A stretch of DNA of 32,272 nt. Source: Clostridiaceae bacterium. GTDB taxonomy: Bacteria > Bacillota > Clostridia > Lachnospirales > Lachnospiraceae. The notes beneath the pieces are model-generated. The model was not told the origin of the DNA. It did no database searches and saw only the letters and a program-made list of their open reading frames with translations. Where the stretch lies: NCBI GenBank assembly GCA_910575795.1, contig CAJTGE010000048.1:1-32272 (forward strand). Direction: 5' to 3'. Shown here piece after piece: positions 15,622-23,476 of the stretch. Within the stretch, counting starts at the first letter, position 1. Each line of letters begins with the position of its first letter. The position numbers and the translations under genes are program-made.

Positions 15622-16551
15622 ATGAAATTTAACGGTCAGGAATTTTTAAATGAAAACGTATTCAGGAAGCTGAATGAAATGAAAGCCTTTCACCCCGGGC
15701 TTATCGAGGCAGAGGCGGCGTCCAGGGTAAGACCGGGCTTTCCCCACAAGCGGCTGGTCTTCGCCGCCGCGGATCACAATGCCAGGATGATCAGTGAATA
15801 TAAGGGAAACCCTATTGGTTTAAGCAACCGCAGAGAGTATTTAACGCGTCTGGTGAGAATACTCACGAGCGATTCCGTGGACGGGATTGAGGCGACTCCG
15901 GATATCATAGAGGATCTGATGCTCATCAACCGGATCCGGAGAGAAGAGGGAGAAAAGGAATTTTTAAAGGGAAAGATGCTGGTCGGCACCGTCAACCGCG
16001 GCGGCCTGAAAAATACAGTCTGGGAAATGGACGATATGCCGGCGTGCTTTACGGTCAAGCGCATAAAAAAGCTGAATATGGACGGCGTGAAATTCATGAT
16101 CCGCCTCAATCCCATGGATGAGAGAAGCAAATATACGCTGCAATACTGCGCGGATACCATCAATGAGGCCGAAGAGTACGGCCTTCCGGTATTTATAGAA
16201 GCGCTCTATGTGGAGACTGCGGACAAGGGCTTTGTGATGAAGACGGACTCCGAAAGCCTTTGTAAGGTCGTGGGAGTCGTGGGCGCGCTTGGGTGTACCG
16301 GGGCCAATAAATGGATTGAGGTTCCGCTGAATGAGGAATACCATGTGCCCGTCTCCGCAACGACATGCCCGGTGCTGGTCGTGCCCGACGAGGCAGAGAG
16401 CGAACCGGAGGCCGTGATCCGGGAATATACAAAAGAGATCGGGATAGCTGATCATATCAGGGGGATTCTCCTGGGGCGCAACGTTATGTATAATGAATCC
16501 GATCCGCTGCCCATTGCCGAGGCGATTGCCAGTAAATGGCATATGGCTTAA
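15622..16551 (+). CDS. Cgl0159-like (beta/alpha)8 aldolase-fold protein
   Basis: A 309-residue cytosolic protein resembling the Cgl0159-like family of class I aldolase-fold enzymes, known from the inositol-linked region of Corynebacterium and related to LacD/DeoC-type aldolases. Visible stretches are RLVFAAADHNARMISEYKG, DGIEATPDIIEDLMLINR, VGTVNRGG, DGVKFMIRLNP with a candidate Schiff-base lysine, PVFIEALYVE and KWIEVPLNEEY. I chose the ATG at 15622, preceded by AAAGGA, because the frame upstream is not family-like. It probably cleaves or rearranges a phosphorylated or keto intermediate of the same pathway as the Gfo/Idh enzyme. Family call moderately confident, reaction unknown. Confidence 0.75.
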   Translation: MKFNGQEFLNENVFRKLNEMKAFHPGLIEAEAASRVRPGFPHKRLVFAAADHNARMISEYKGNPIGLSNRREYLTRLVRILTSDSVDGIEATPDIIEDLMLINRIRREEGEKEFLKGKMLVGTVNRGGLKNTVWEMDDMPACFTVKRIKKLNMDGVKFMIRLNPMDERSKYTLQYCADTINEAEEYGLPVFIEALYVETADKGFVMKTDSESLCKVVGVVGALGCTGANKWIEVPLNEEYHVPVSATTCPVLVVPDEAESEPEAVIREYTKEIGIADHIRGILLGRNVMYNESDPLPIAEAIASKWHMA

Positions 16552-16607
16552 GGCGTTGCTGTCCGGACGCCGGCCATAATAATCGCTGCGTCCAGACAAA
16601 CGAATGA

Positions 16608-16636
16608 TTGAATTTATATACAAATTTCGGTATAAT
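16608..16636 (+). promoter_or_regulatory. Promoter of the GntR-type regulator gene, with possible operator
   Basis: TTGAAT (16608-16613), a 17-nt spacer and a perfect TATAAT (16631-16636). The segment TTGAATTTATATACAA overlapping the -35 is a gapped form of the reverse complement of TTGTATAATTCAA at 10083, ahead of the Gfo/Idh gene. It could be a shared regulator site, which is speculative. Confidence 0.65.
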
Positions 16637-16712
16637 AGAAACAATGATTCGCCTCTGAGTATGATCTGCTCCAGAAGTGAATAGTAGAATATATCAGGGG
16701 GAGACAACAGCA

Positions 16713-17330
16713 ATGCGAGACAGTGACATAGCTTATGAAAAGATTAAAATGATGATTATAACGGCCCAGCTTAAACCGGGCGAGGCCGTAGTGGAGGCCA
16801 GGCTGATGGAAACGCTTGGGATGGGGAGGACCCCGATCCGCGAGGCGCTGAACCGTCTGGCCTGGGAAAACTTTGTAAAAATTATCCCGCGCCAATGTAT
16901 TATGGTAAACGAGATTTCGATTTACGAGGTGGAGTCCATCTATCAGATGCGTTTTGCCCTTGCTCCTCTGGAATCTGAGCTGGCGGCGCTCAACCGGACA
17001 GACTGGGATTTGGAGCATCTGAAAAAAGATATCGAGGCTCTGCGCGGGGAGACGGATCTGCAGAAGCGTGTTCTTCTGGATCGGGCGTTCCACAGGACGG
17101 TTTCCTCTATGACAAAGAACCCGTTTCTGGAAAAGGAAATGAATAATTATCAGGATTTAAGCATCCGCCTGCTGTTTTTAAACCAGGTGAATCTTTCAGC
17201 CATAGATGATATGGATATCGGTACGCACGAGGATATCTGCCGGTATATTCAGGAGAGGGATGTGGATCATCTGATCCAGGTCCAGAAAAACCACGTGCTG
17301 GAGTTTAAGAGAAAATTTATCCATTCATAA
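16713..17330 (+). CDS. GntR-family (FadR/FCD subfamily) transcriptional regulator
   Basis: A 205-residue DNA-binding regulator. The N-terminal winged helix covers YEKIKMMIITAQLKPGEAVV and the recognition region GMGRTPIREALNRLAWE, typical of GntR proteins. The C-terminal FCD effector domain is helical, with LDRAFHRTVSSMTKNP and GTHEDICRYIQERD supplying the metal/ligand His residues expected of FCD domains. Such domains usually sense small carboxylic acids. The ATG at 16713 follows CAGGGGGA by about 10 nt. It has its own promoter and probably controls the catabolic genes upstream and the proC-like gene 85 nt downstream. Confidence 0.92.
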   Translation: MRDSDIAYEKIKMMIITAQLKPGEAVVEARLMETLGMGRTPIREALNRLAWENFVKIIPRQCIMVNEISIYEVESIYQMRFALAPLESELAALNRTDWDLEHLKKDIEALRGETDLQKRVLLDRAFHRTVSSMTKNPFLEKEMNNYQDLSIRLLFLNQVNLSAIDDMDIGTHEDICRYIQERDVDHLIQVQKNHVLEFKRKFIHS

Positions 17331-17415
17331 TTACAGCCCGCGCCCTTCTGAAACGGAAGGGACTTTATAAACGAAAATTAATATATTATAAATATACTGA
17401 AAGGATGGTCAGGAC

Positions 17416-18246
17416 ATGAAAAAGATTGCGTTTATCGGAAGCGGCACGATGGGAACCGCTCTGGCGACGGCCGCCTGCAAGGGCGTTGATCCCTCAGAGG
17501 TAGTGGTAACGGATTTTGTGCAGGAAAAAGGAAAGGAGCTCGCAGACCGGCTGGGCTGCCGGTTTGTCCCCACAAATACAGAAGCGGTAAAGGCGGCCCA
17601 TTATGTGGTGTTCTGCGTAAAGCCGCAATTCCTGAAGGGCGTGCTGGAGGAGGTAAAGCCGGCGTTTGAAGCATGCGCGGCGGCAGGGGAGGAAACGATC
17701 ATTGTCTCCATCGTAGCCGGCGTGGAGGTTTCAACGTATGTGAAAGAGCTTGAGCTGGAGGGAAAGAATGCGCCGGTGATCCGGATCCTTCCGAATACGG
17801 CCTGCCTGATCGGAAAAGGCTTTACCCTGATCGAGCAGGGCGAAAGCTATACAAAGGAGCAGGAGGACGAATTCCGCTATATCATGAGGGAATCCGGCGG
17901 CTTTGACAGCCTCCCGCCCTCCCAGTTCGTGGCCGGCACGGTACTGACCTCCACATCGCCGGCATTTATCGCCATGTTTGCCAATTCACTGGCGGACGGG
18001 GGCGTGTACAACGGGCTCTTAAGGCCCCAGGCCAGGCGGTACGCGCTGGAGGGAATCCTGGGGACCGTGCAGCTTTTGCTGCAGAGCGACAAGCATCTGG
18101 AGGGATTAAAGGACGATGTATGCTCTCCGGCCGGGCCGGCGATGATTGGGGTGAAGACGCTGGAGGATACGGGGTTCAGGAGCAGCGTGATCAGTGCGGT
18201 GGCGGACGCTTATAAGAGGTTTGAGGAGATTGGGAGGCTGAAGTAG
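17416..18246 (+). CDS. Pyrroline-5-carboxylate reductase (ProC family)
   Basis: A 276-residue enzyme of the ProC family, which reduces 1-pyrroline-5-carboxylate to proline with NAD(P)H. The N-terminal dinucleotide-binding motif IAFIGSGTMGTALA is followed by VVFCVKPQFLKGVLEEVKP, then IRILPNTACLIGKG, and a C-terminal dimerisation domain with VAGTVLTSTSPAFIAM and LKDDVCSPAGPAMIGVKTLE, which matches the family's D-x-V-x-S-P-x-G signature. The length is typical. It follows the GntR-type gene by 85 nt. Given the GRE and the ProX-like deacylase upstream, it may serve the catabolic pathway rather than proline biosynthesis; that link is inference. Confidence 0.92.
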   Translation: MKKIAFIGSGTMGTALATAACKGVDPSEVVVTDFVQEKGKELADRLGCRFVPTNTEAVKAAHYVVFCVKPQFLKGVLEEVKPAFEACAAAGEETIIVSIVAGVEVSTYVKELELEGKNAPVIRILPNTACLIGKGFTLIEQGESYTKEQEDEFRYIMRESGGFDSLPPSQFVAGTVLTSTSPAFIAMFANSLADGGVYNGLLRPQARRYALEGILGTVQLLLQSDKHLEGLKDDVCSPAGPAMIGVKTLEDTGFRSSVISAVADAYKRFEEIGRLK

Positions 18247-18407
18247 AAGGGATTATTGCGGGAGCGGGATTTCTGTTGGATACCAAAGCTGTCTCTGGCG
18301 GCCCTTTCACGATAAACCATAACCTGCATATACTTCACGGTTAAAAAGGCATTAACTGTAAACATCCCCATCGATACATAAAATAAGCCAAACCCGGGAA
18401 AACTTCT

Positions 18408-18435
18408 TTGCAAACCATGTCCTTTCTGATATAAT
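18408..18435 (+). promoter_or_regulatory. Promoter of the Asp23 gene
   Basis: TTGCAA (18408-18413), a 16-nt spacer and a perfect TATAAT (18430-18435), about 30 nt before the GTG start. The 160 nt before it, back to the proC-like stop, show nothing else I can support. Confidence 0.65.
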
Positions 18436-18467
18436 GGATTCAGCGAAGGAGACAGGAGGTAAGAGCA

Positions 18468-18857
18468 GTGCCAAAAGAAGCGGATGACAGAAATACACGT
18501 AAAGCATATGAAAAATCCGGTATCGGGGAAGTGCAGATCGCGGACGAAGTGGTCGCGATTATCGCAGGGCTGGCGGCGACCGAAGTGGACGGAGTTGATT
18601 CCATGGCCGGCAATATTACCAATGAGCTGGTGGGAAAGCTGGGCATGAAGAACTTAAGCAAGGGCGTGAAAGTAGCTGTGACGGAAGAGACGGTCAGCGT
18701 GGAGCTGTCTCTCAATATGAAATACGGATACAGTATCCCGGAAGTCGGGGAGAAGGTTCAGGACAGGGTGAAAAGCGCGATTGAGAACATGACCGGTCTG
18801 TCAGTTTTGGAGGTCAATATCAAGATCGCGGGCGTCAGCATGGAGGAAACCAGATAA
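18468..18857 (+). CDS. Asp23/Gls24 family envelope stress protein
   Basis: A 129-residue protein of the Asp23/Gls24 family, in Firmicutes a cell-envelope-associated protein linked to alkaline and general stress. Family features are GEVQIADEVVAIIAGLAATE, VDSMAGNITNELVGKLG, SVELSLNMKYGYSIPEV and VLEVNIKIAGV. It starts at a GTG (18468) behind AGGAGGT and has its own promoter. It lies alone between the proC-like gene and the riboswitch transcript, whose promoter begins 6 nt after its stop, so no terminator fits in between. Confidence 0.93.
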   Translation: MPKEADDRNTRKAYEKSGIGEVQIADEVVAIIAGLAATEVDGVDSMAGNITNELVGKLGMKNLSKGVKVAVTEETVSVELSLNMKYGYSIPEVGEKVQDRVKSAIENMTGLSVLEVNIKIAGVSMEETR

Positions 18858-18862
18858 AAGCC

Positions 18863-18891
18863 TTGACGCACCTGGAAACTTATGGTAATAT
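18863..18891 (+). promoter_or_regulatory. Promoter of the riboswitch-decarboxylase transcript
   Basis: TTGACG (18863-18868), a 17-nt spacer and TAATAT (18886-18891). The predicted start of transcription (about 18898) coincides with the first base of the aptamer stem. Confidence 0.75.
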
Positions 18892-18897
18892 GAACCT

Positions 18898-18996
18898 GTT
18901 AAAAGGGAGTAGTTGCAACATGTAATCAACATACCCTGGGCTGTGCGCTCATGGTTACATGCCTGTATGATATTGTAGAGGAATGAGACTTTTAGC
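18898..18996 (+). ncRNA. yybP-ykoY-type (Mn2+) riboswitch aptamer
   Basis: The outer stem pairs GTTAAAAG (18898-18905) with CTTTTAGC (18989-18996). Next to it on the 5' side is the conserved loop GGAGTAG, and next to it on the 3' side GAGAC, the two conserved blocks of the yybP-ykoY family. Between them CATGTAATC pairs with GGTTACATG. The 3' strand of the outer stem is shared with the terminator at 18985-19028, so metal binding should favour read-through into the genes downstream. This assignment was made by eye; the peripheral helices are short. Confidence 0.75.
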
Positions 18997-19028
18997 ATAT
19001 GAAAATATGCTGAAAGTCTCTTTTTTTT
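18985..19028 (+). terminator. Riboswitch terminator
   Basis: GAGACTTTTAGCATAT (18985-19000) pairs with ATATGCTGAAAGTCTC (19005-19020, one mismatch), followed by eight T residues. It competes with the aptamer outer stem and so forms the expression platform. Confidence 0.88.
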
Positions 19029-19175
19029 CAGCGCTGAAAAAGGCCGGGGCATAATACAGGCCGGAAACAGCAATACTCTTATTAACAGGCGGTGCGAAAC
19101 AAAATGCGCTCCCGGAAAATCAGCCGCGGTGGCAGGTGCGGCGGGAGCACATCAAACGGAAAAGGAGGAACAAGC

Positions 19176-20312
19176 ATGGGTTATTTATTAGAAGGAATTC
19201 TGTCAGTCACAATGGAGCAGCTTATAATGTATGCGGTAGGCGCGGCGCTCATCTGGCTGGCTGTGAAAAAGGAGTATGAGCCGGCGCTTCTGCTCCCCAT
19301 GGGTTTTGGCGCGATTTTGGTAAACCTCCCCTTATCCGGCGTCATTGATCAGGTGATGCCGGGAATCGGCGAGATGCACGGCGTGATTCAGTGGCTGTTT
19401 GAGACGACCATCGAGGCTTCGGAAGCGCTGCCGATCCTGTTGTTTATCGGAATCGGGGCCATGATTGACTTCGGGCCCCTTCTGTCGCAGCCGATCATGT
19501 TCCTGTTCGGCGCGGCCGCGCAGTTTGGAATCTTTTTTGCCATCAGCCTGGCCTCGCTGCTGGGATTTGATTTAAAAGACGCCGCATCCATCGGTATTAT
19601 CGGAGCGGCCGACGGGCCGACGTCGATCCTGGTTTCCCAGATTATGCACTCCAATTATGTGGGCGCCATTGCGGTAGCCGCCTATTCCTACATGGCCCTG
19701 GTGCCGATCATCCAGCCAGTCGCCATAAAGCTGGTTACAACAAAGCGGGAGAGGAGAATCCATATGTCCTACAGCCCAAAGGCAGTCTCTAAGACGACAA
19801 AGATTCTCTTTCCGATTATTGTAACCGTCATCGTGGGAATGATCTCGCCGGCGTCCGTGGCTCTGGTCGGCTTTCTGATGTTCGGAAACCTGATCAGAGA
19901 ATGCGGCGTCCTGCAGACGCTTTCCAACACGGCTCAGAACGAGCTGGCCAACCTAATCACGCTTCTGCTGGGAATCACGATTTCCTTCAGCATGCGCGCA
20001 GACGACTTTGTGCGCGTCGACACCGTGATCATTATGCTGATCGGCCTGGTGGCATTTATCTTTGACACCATAGGAGGCGTACTGTTTGCAAAGGTGATGA
20101 ACCTGTTTTTGAGAGAAAAGATCAATCCCATGATCGGCGCGGCCGGGATCTCGGCCTTTCCGATGTCCTCCAGGGTCGTTCAGAAGCTGGCCTCTGAGGA
20201 GGAAAAGGGAAATATTATTTTGATGCACGCAGTAGGCGCAAATGTATCCGGACAGATTGCGTCCGTTATCGCCGGCGGGCTGGTCATTAAGCTGGTCAGC
20301 CAATATCTGTAA
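19176..20312 (+). CDS. Sodium ion-translocating decarboxylase beta subunit (OadB/GcdB/MmdB family)
   Basis: A 378-residue membrane protein of the family that couples biotin-dependent decarboxylation of oxaloacetate, glutaconyl-CoA or methylmalonyl-CoA to Na+ export. Signature regions are PALLLPMGFGAILVNLPL, LLFIGIGAMIDFGPLL, the discontinuous-helix segment GIIGAADGPTSI with its Asp thought to bind Na+, SYMALVPIIQP, VGFLMFGNLIRECG, and the C-terminal AAGISAFPMSSRVVQ and GANVSGQIASVIAGG. I chose the ATG at 19176 behind AAAGGAGG; the frame runs further upstream but that part is polar and unlike the family. The gamma subunit follows by 11 nt. The alpha and biotin-carrier subunits are not in this window, so the substrate cannot be told. 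Confidence 0.95.
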   Translation: MGYLLEGILSVTMEQLIMYAVGAALIWLAVKKEYEPALLLPMGFGAILVNLPLSGVIDQVMPGIGEMHGVIQWLFETTIEASEALPILLFIGIGAMIDFGPLLSQPIMFLFGAAAQFGIFFAISLASLLGFDLKDAASIGIIGAADGPTSILVSQIMHSNYVGAIAVAAYSYMALVPIIQPVAIKLVTTKRERRIHMSYSPKAVSKTTKILFPIIVTVIVGMISPASVALVGFLMFGNLIRECGVLQTLSNTAQNELANLITLLLGITISFSMRADDFVRVDTVIIMLIGLVAFIFDTIGGVLFAKVMNLFLREKINPMIGAAGISAFPMSSRVVQKLASEEEKGNIILMHAVGANVSGQIASVIAGGLVIKLVSQYL

Positions 20313-20323
20313 GGGGAGGTCTG

Positions 20324-20440
20324 ATGATGTGGAATAATTTTTTGGTATCTCTGGAAATTATGGGAAAAGGAATGGGCGGGATCTTTGTAGTGGTCCTGAT
20401 CATCACAGCCGTTGTAATGCTTCTTGGAAAGCTGAAATAG
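20324..20440 (+). CDS. Small sodium-pump decarboxylase gamma subunit (OadG-like), 38 residues
   Basis: A short gene directly after the beta subunit, with AGGGGAGG (20312-20319) before its ATG. The product has the single membrane segment GGIFVVVLIITAVVMLLG preceded by LEIMGKGM, the usual G-M-G-x-x-F-V pattern of OadG-type gamma subunits, and ends KLK. It is shorter than classical OadG (about 80 residues) because it lacks the Pro-rich, Zn-binding C-terminal tail. A second ATG follows immediately at 20327. It should stabilise the membrane complex. Size, position and motif together make it a real gene. Confidence 0.85.
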   Translation: MMWNNFLVSLEIMGKGMGGIFVVVLIITAVVMLLGKLK

Positions 20441-20590
20441 TGAGTTCCCGTTTTGGGACGTCCGTTTTGTAACAAAAAAAGGAAAGTCCAGTAAGAAAAT
20501 GATCGATTGATTTCCTCCGTTATGTCACATACTAAGATTGCTGAATGGAATTAAAAAAGAAGGCAACAATTGTGTAAGGAGGAAGGAACG

Positions 20591-21868
20591 GTGAGCAGAA
20601 AAAGAAGGTTTATAAAATTTTTTGCGGCGCTTTTTTGGAGCGGCCTTGTGGCAGCCGGCGGACTGTCCTGTTTCTATGTGTACCGGGCAGTCCCGGATCG
20701 GCTGAATGTGGTGGTGGATCAGGAGGAAAGCTTCCATTTTTCCCTTCCTGTGAAGGTGTCTCTGCACAGCGAGAGCAGGGAGGTTCTTCTGAACAATGGT
20801 TCCAATATCCCGTCCGATGAGATCCATCTTCAGTTAAACGAGCCGTTCTCCCTTTATTCAGAAAATGAGGGAACCTACCGCTTAAATCTGAAGCTGTTCG
20901 GCCTGCTGAGCTTAAAGGATATCGAGGTTGCTGTCTCAGATACAAAATATGCGATTCCCTGCGGCGTGCCCATAGGAATTTATATGAAATCAGACGGGCT
21001 GATGGTGATCGGAACCGGCGAAGTGACCACAACCGCCGGGGACACAGTCGAACCGGCGGACGGGGTACTTAAATCTGGCGATTACATTGAAGCCATTAAC
21101 GGGATTCCTGCATTAGATAAAAGAGACATGATTGAGGCAGTCAACGATGCGGGAACCCGGCCGCTGACCTTAAACATCCGCCGTGACGGGGAAGAGATGA
21201 AGGTGGAGATGACGCCGGTACAGACTCTGGACGGCGATTATAAGCTCGGCCTGTGGATCCGGGACGACACGCAGGGTATCGGAACCATGACGTATCTGTG
21301 TACCAATGGAGATTTCGGGGCCCTGGGGCATGGAATCAGCGACAGCGATACAGGGCTGCTGGTGCAGTCCTCCGGAGGCGAGGTCTATGACACGGAGATC
21401 ATGGGGATCGACAAGGGAACCTTCGGAAAGCCGGGCGTCATGTCCGGCGTCATCTATTACGGAAGCCAGTCCCGTCTGGGAAGCATTGAAGCGAACACAA
21501 ATGAAGGCATCTTCGGCGTCGTAAATGACAAGCTGCGCAACCGCATCAAAAGCGACGCTGTCCCGGTCGGCTACCGGCAGGATGTAAAAAAAGGAGCGGC
21601 CTATATCCGCAGCAGCGTATCCGGAGAGGTAAAGGATTACCGGATCGAGATTCAGAAGGTGGACTATTCAACCGCGCACAAGAGCAAGGATATGATTATA
21701 AAGGTCACAGACCCGGAGCTCCTCGCCCTGACCGGTGGGATCGTACAGGGGATGTCCGGCTCGCCGATCATCCAGGACGGGAAGCTGATAGGGGCCGTGA
21801 CACATGTATTTATCCAGGACTCGACCAGAGGGTATGGGATATTTATTGAAAATATGCTCTCTCATTAG
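20591..21868 (+). CDS. spoIVB: SpoIVB sporulation serine protease
   Basis: A 425-residue protease of family S55 that signals from the forespore to activate processing of pro-sigma-K. An N-terminal membrane anchor, FFAALFWSGLVAAGGL, is followed by a PDZ domain (IGTGEVTTTAG to LNIRRDGEEMKVEMTPV) and the catalytic domain with His247 in GALGHGISDSD and Ser391 in GMSGSPIIQDG. The length is close to that of Bacillus SpoIVB (426). It starts at a GTG (20591) behind AAGGAGG. Unusually for Clostridia, spo0A does not follow; a convergent transporter operon does. The TAG stop (21866-21868) lies on the edge of an inverted repeat. Its presence marks the organism as a probable spore former. Confidence 0.96.
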   Translation: MSRKRRFIKFFAALFWSGLVAAGGLSCFYVYRAVPDRLNVVVDQEESFHFSLPVKVSLHSESREVLLNNGSNIPSDEIHLQLNEPFSLYSENEGTYRLNLKLFGLLSLKDIEVAVSDTKYAIPCGVPIGIYMKSDGLMVIGTGEVTTTAGDTVEPADGVLKSGDYIEAINGIPALDKRDMIEAVNDAGTRPLTLNIRRDGEEMKVEMTPVQTLDGDYKLGLWIRDDTQGIGTMTYLCTNGDFGALGHGISDSDTGLLVQSSGGEVYDTEIMGIDKGTFGKPGVMSGVIYYGSQSRLGSIEANTNEGIFGVVNDKLRNRIKSDAVPVGYRQDVKKGAAYIRSSVSGEVKDYRIEIQKVDYSTAHKSKDMIIKVTDPELLALTGGIVQGMSGSPIIQDGKLIGAVTHVFIQDSTRGYGIFIENMLSH

Positions 21869-21934
21869 AGTGTGTCTGAAACATACGTTTTGGCGGCCCG
21901 TACATCTGGCAGAACGTATGTTTCAGACACGCTC
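21866..21934. repeat. Short inverted-repeat copy of the GAGCGTGT element, between convergent genes
   Basis: GTGTCTGAAACATACGTT pairs perfectly over 18 bp with AACGTATGTTTCAGACAC, with outer GAG/CTC pairing on top, around a 23-nt loop. The left edge contains the spoIVB stop codon and the right end lies 7 nt before the tctA stop on the other strand. It probably acts as a two-way terminator or RNA end. Its ends match those of the 166-bp element at 9849. Confidence 0.75.
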
Positions 21935-21941
21935 CGGGAAA

Positions 21942-23459
21942 TTAACTGGCAGCCGCTTTCCTGGCCTGCATTTTCCGGAAGACCGGGACCAGGGAAAAAC
22001 CGAGAATCACAAAAACAATGACGATAGCAATAGGCCTGGAGAAGAAGTACGGGGCCAGGCCGCCTTTCGTCTCAGCGATAATCAGGGTACGCCTGAAATT
22101 CGATTCCAGAATGTCGGCCAGTACAACACCCAGCACGAGAGGAGCCGGTTCAAAGCCGTAAATCTTCATCAGATAGCCGAGGAGGCCGAAAACCAGCATG
22201 ATTACAACTTCATACATGCTGTTGGTCAGGGCATACGTACCGATGCTGGCGAGAGCCACGATAATCGGAACCAGCACAGAGTTTGGCGCCAGACAGATAC
22301 GCGCCATTTGTTTTGCCATGGAGACTCCAATGACTCCCATCAAAATATTTGCAAATAGATACCCGAGGAAGATCGCATAGGTCATAGGCGCCTTGGCGCC
22401 GATAAATAAATCGCTGCCCGGCTGAAGGCCGTGCATTAACAGCGCTCCGTAAAGAATCGCTGTAACAGGGCTGCCCGGAATTCCCAGAGTAAAAAGAGGA
22501 ATCATGGCGCCGCCGCAGGCCGCATTATTAGCCGACTCGGAGGCGGCAATTCCGACAATCGAGCCTTTACCGTATTCTTCCGGGTTCTTAGAGGCGCGTT
22601 TTGCCATGCTATAGCTGATCCAGGCCGCAATCGACGCACCGGCCGCCGGGATAAAGCCAATAAAGGAACCAATGACAGAGCTTCTGACCATAGTGGGGGT
22701 CAGCTTCTTTGTGTTGCCCCTGCTCCACCGTCTGCCCTTCAGTCCGGCGCCCGGATCTTCTGCAATCGTGGAACCCTTACCCCGCATCAGCTTCTCCACC
22801 AGCATCAGTACCTGAGAGATGGAGAACAGGCCAATCAGAATTGGGGTTGAATCGAGCCCGTCCTCCAGCCAGAGCTGGCCGAAGGTAAATCTTGACACGC
22901 CGCTGATGGAGTCCATTCCGACACAGCCGATCAATAATCCGAATAAGGCGGCAAAAATGCCTTTCGCCTGATTTTCACCGGTAAGGCCTGCTACTACCAG
23001 AACACCGAAGCAGGCCACCAGGAAGTATTCCAGTGTGGAGAACATCAGGCTGATCCTTCCAAGTGCAGGGGCAAACAGAATCAGGCATACAGCCCCGATG
23101 ATTCCGCCTGCAACAGATGCCACTGTGACCACGGAAATCGCTTCCATACCGCGTCCCTGCCGGGTCATCTCATAACCATCCATTGTAGTGGCTGCAGAAG
23201 CTGCCGTACCCGGAGTGTGGCAGAGGACAGCAGTGATGGAACCGCCGTAGACACCGGTGGTGTACATGGCTGTCATCATAACGAGAGCTGCTGTTGGGCT
23301 CATGGAAAACGAAATCGGGAGCAGGAGCGCGATACCAACGGAAGGGCCGAGGCCCGGGATGATTCCGATAACCATACCGCCCACAACGCCGACAATTAAT
23401 GCGATTATGACTTCAACTGACAGGAATGAGGTCAGCGCAATCGATAAATATTCTGACAT
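21942..23459 (-). CDS. tctA: Tripartite tricarboxylate transporter large permease (TctA)
   Basis: A 505-residue polytopic membrane protein, the usual TctA length, with about 12 segments. Family marks are GVVGGMVIGIIPGLGPSVGI near the N-terminus, TTGVYGGSITAVLCHTPG with the conserved P-G region, FIPAAGASIAAWISY, ESANNAACGGAMIPLFTLGI and PGSPVTAILYGAL. With TctB and TctC it imports carboxylates such as citrate-type compounds using an ion gradient. The start ATG at 23459 follows GGAGGGAG. It is the last gene of a tctC-tctB-tctA operon, 17 nt after tctB. Confidence 0.96.
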   Translation of the reverse strand: MSEYLSIALTSFLSVEVIIALIVGVVGGMVIGIIPGLGPSVGIALLLPISFSMSPTAALVMMTAMYTTGVYGGSITAVLCHTPGTAASAATTMDGYEMTRQGRGMEAISVVTVASVAGGIIGAVCLILFAPALGRISLMFSTLEYFLVACFGVLVVAGLTGENQAKGIFAALFGLLIGCVGMDSISGVSRFTFGQLWLEDGLDSTPILIGLFSISQVLMLVEKLMRGKGSTIAEDPGAGLKGRRWSRGNTKKLTPTMVRSSVIGSFIGFIPAAGASIAAWISYSMAKRASKNPEEYGKGSIVGIAASESANNAACGGAMIPLFTLGIPGSPVTAILYGALLMHGLQPGSDLFIGAKAPMTYAIFLGYLFANILMGVIGVSMAKQMARICLAPNSVLVPIIVALASIGTYALTNSMYEVVIMLVFGLLGYLMKIYGFEPAPLVLGVVLADILESNFRRTLIIAETKGGLAPYFFSRPIAIVIVFVILGFSLVPVFRKMQARKAAAS

Positions 23460-23476
23460 TTTTATTCTCCCTCCTC

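Noticed and set aside
17346..17372. Hairpin CCCTTC/GAAGGG between the GntR-type and proC-like genes as a terminator
   Set aside because: The stem is short and only ACTTTATAA follows, so the two genes may well be co-transcribed.
20443..20470. Short TCCC/GGGA hairpin after the gamma-subunit gene as a terminator
   Set aside because: The stem is four base pairs with no clear T run.
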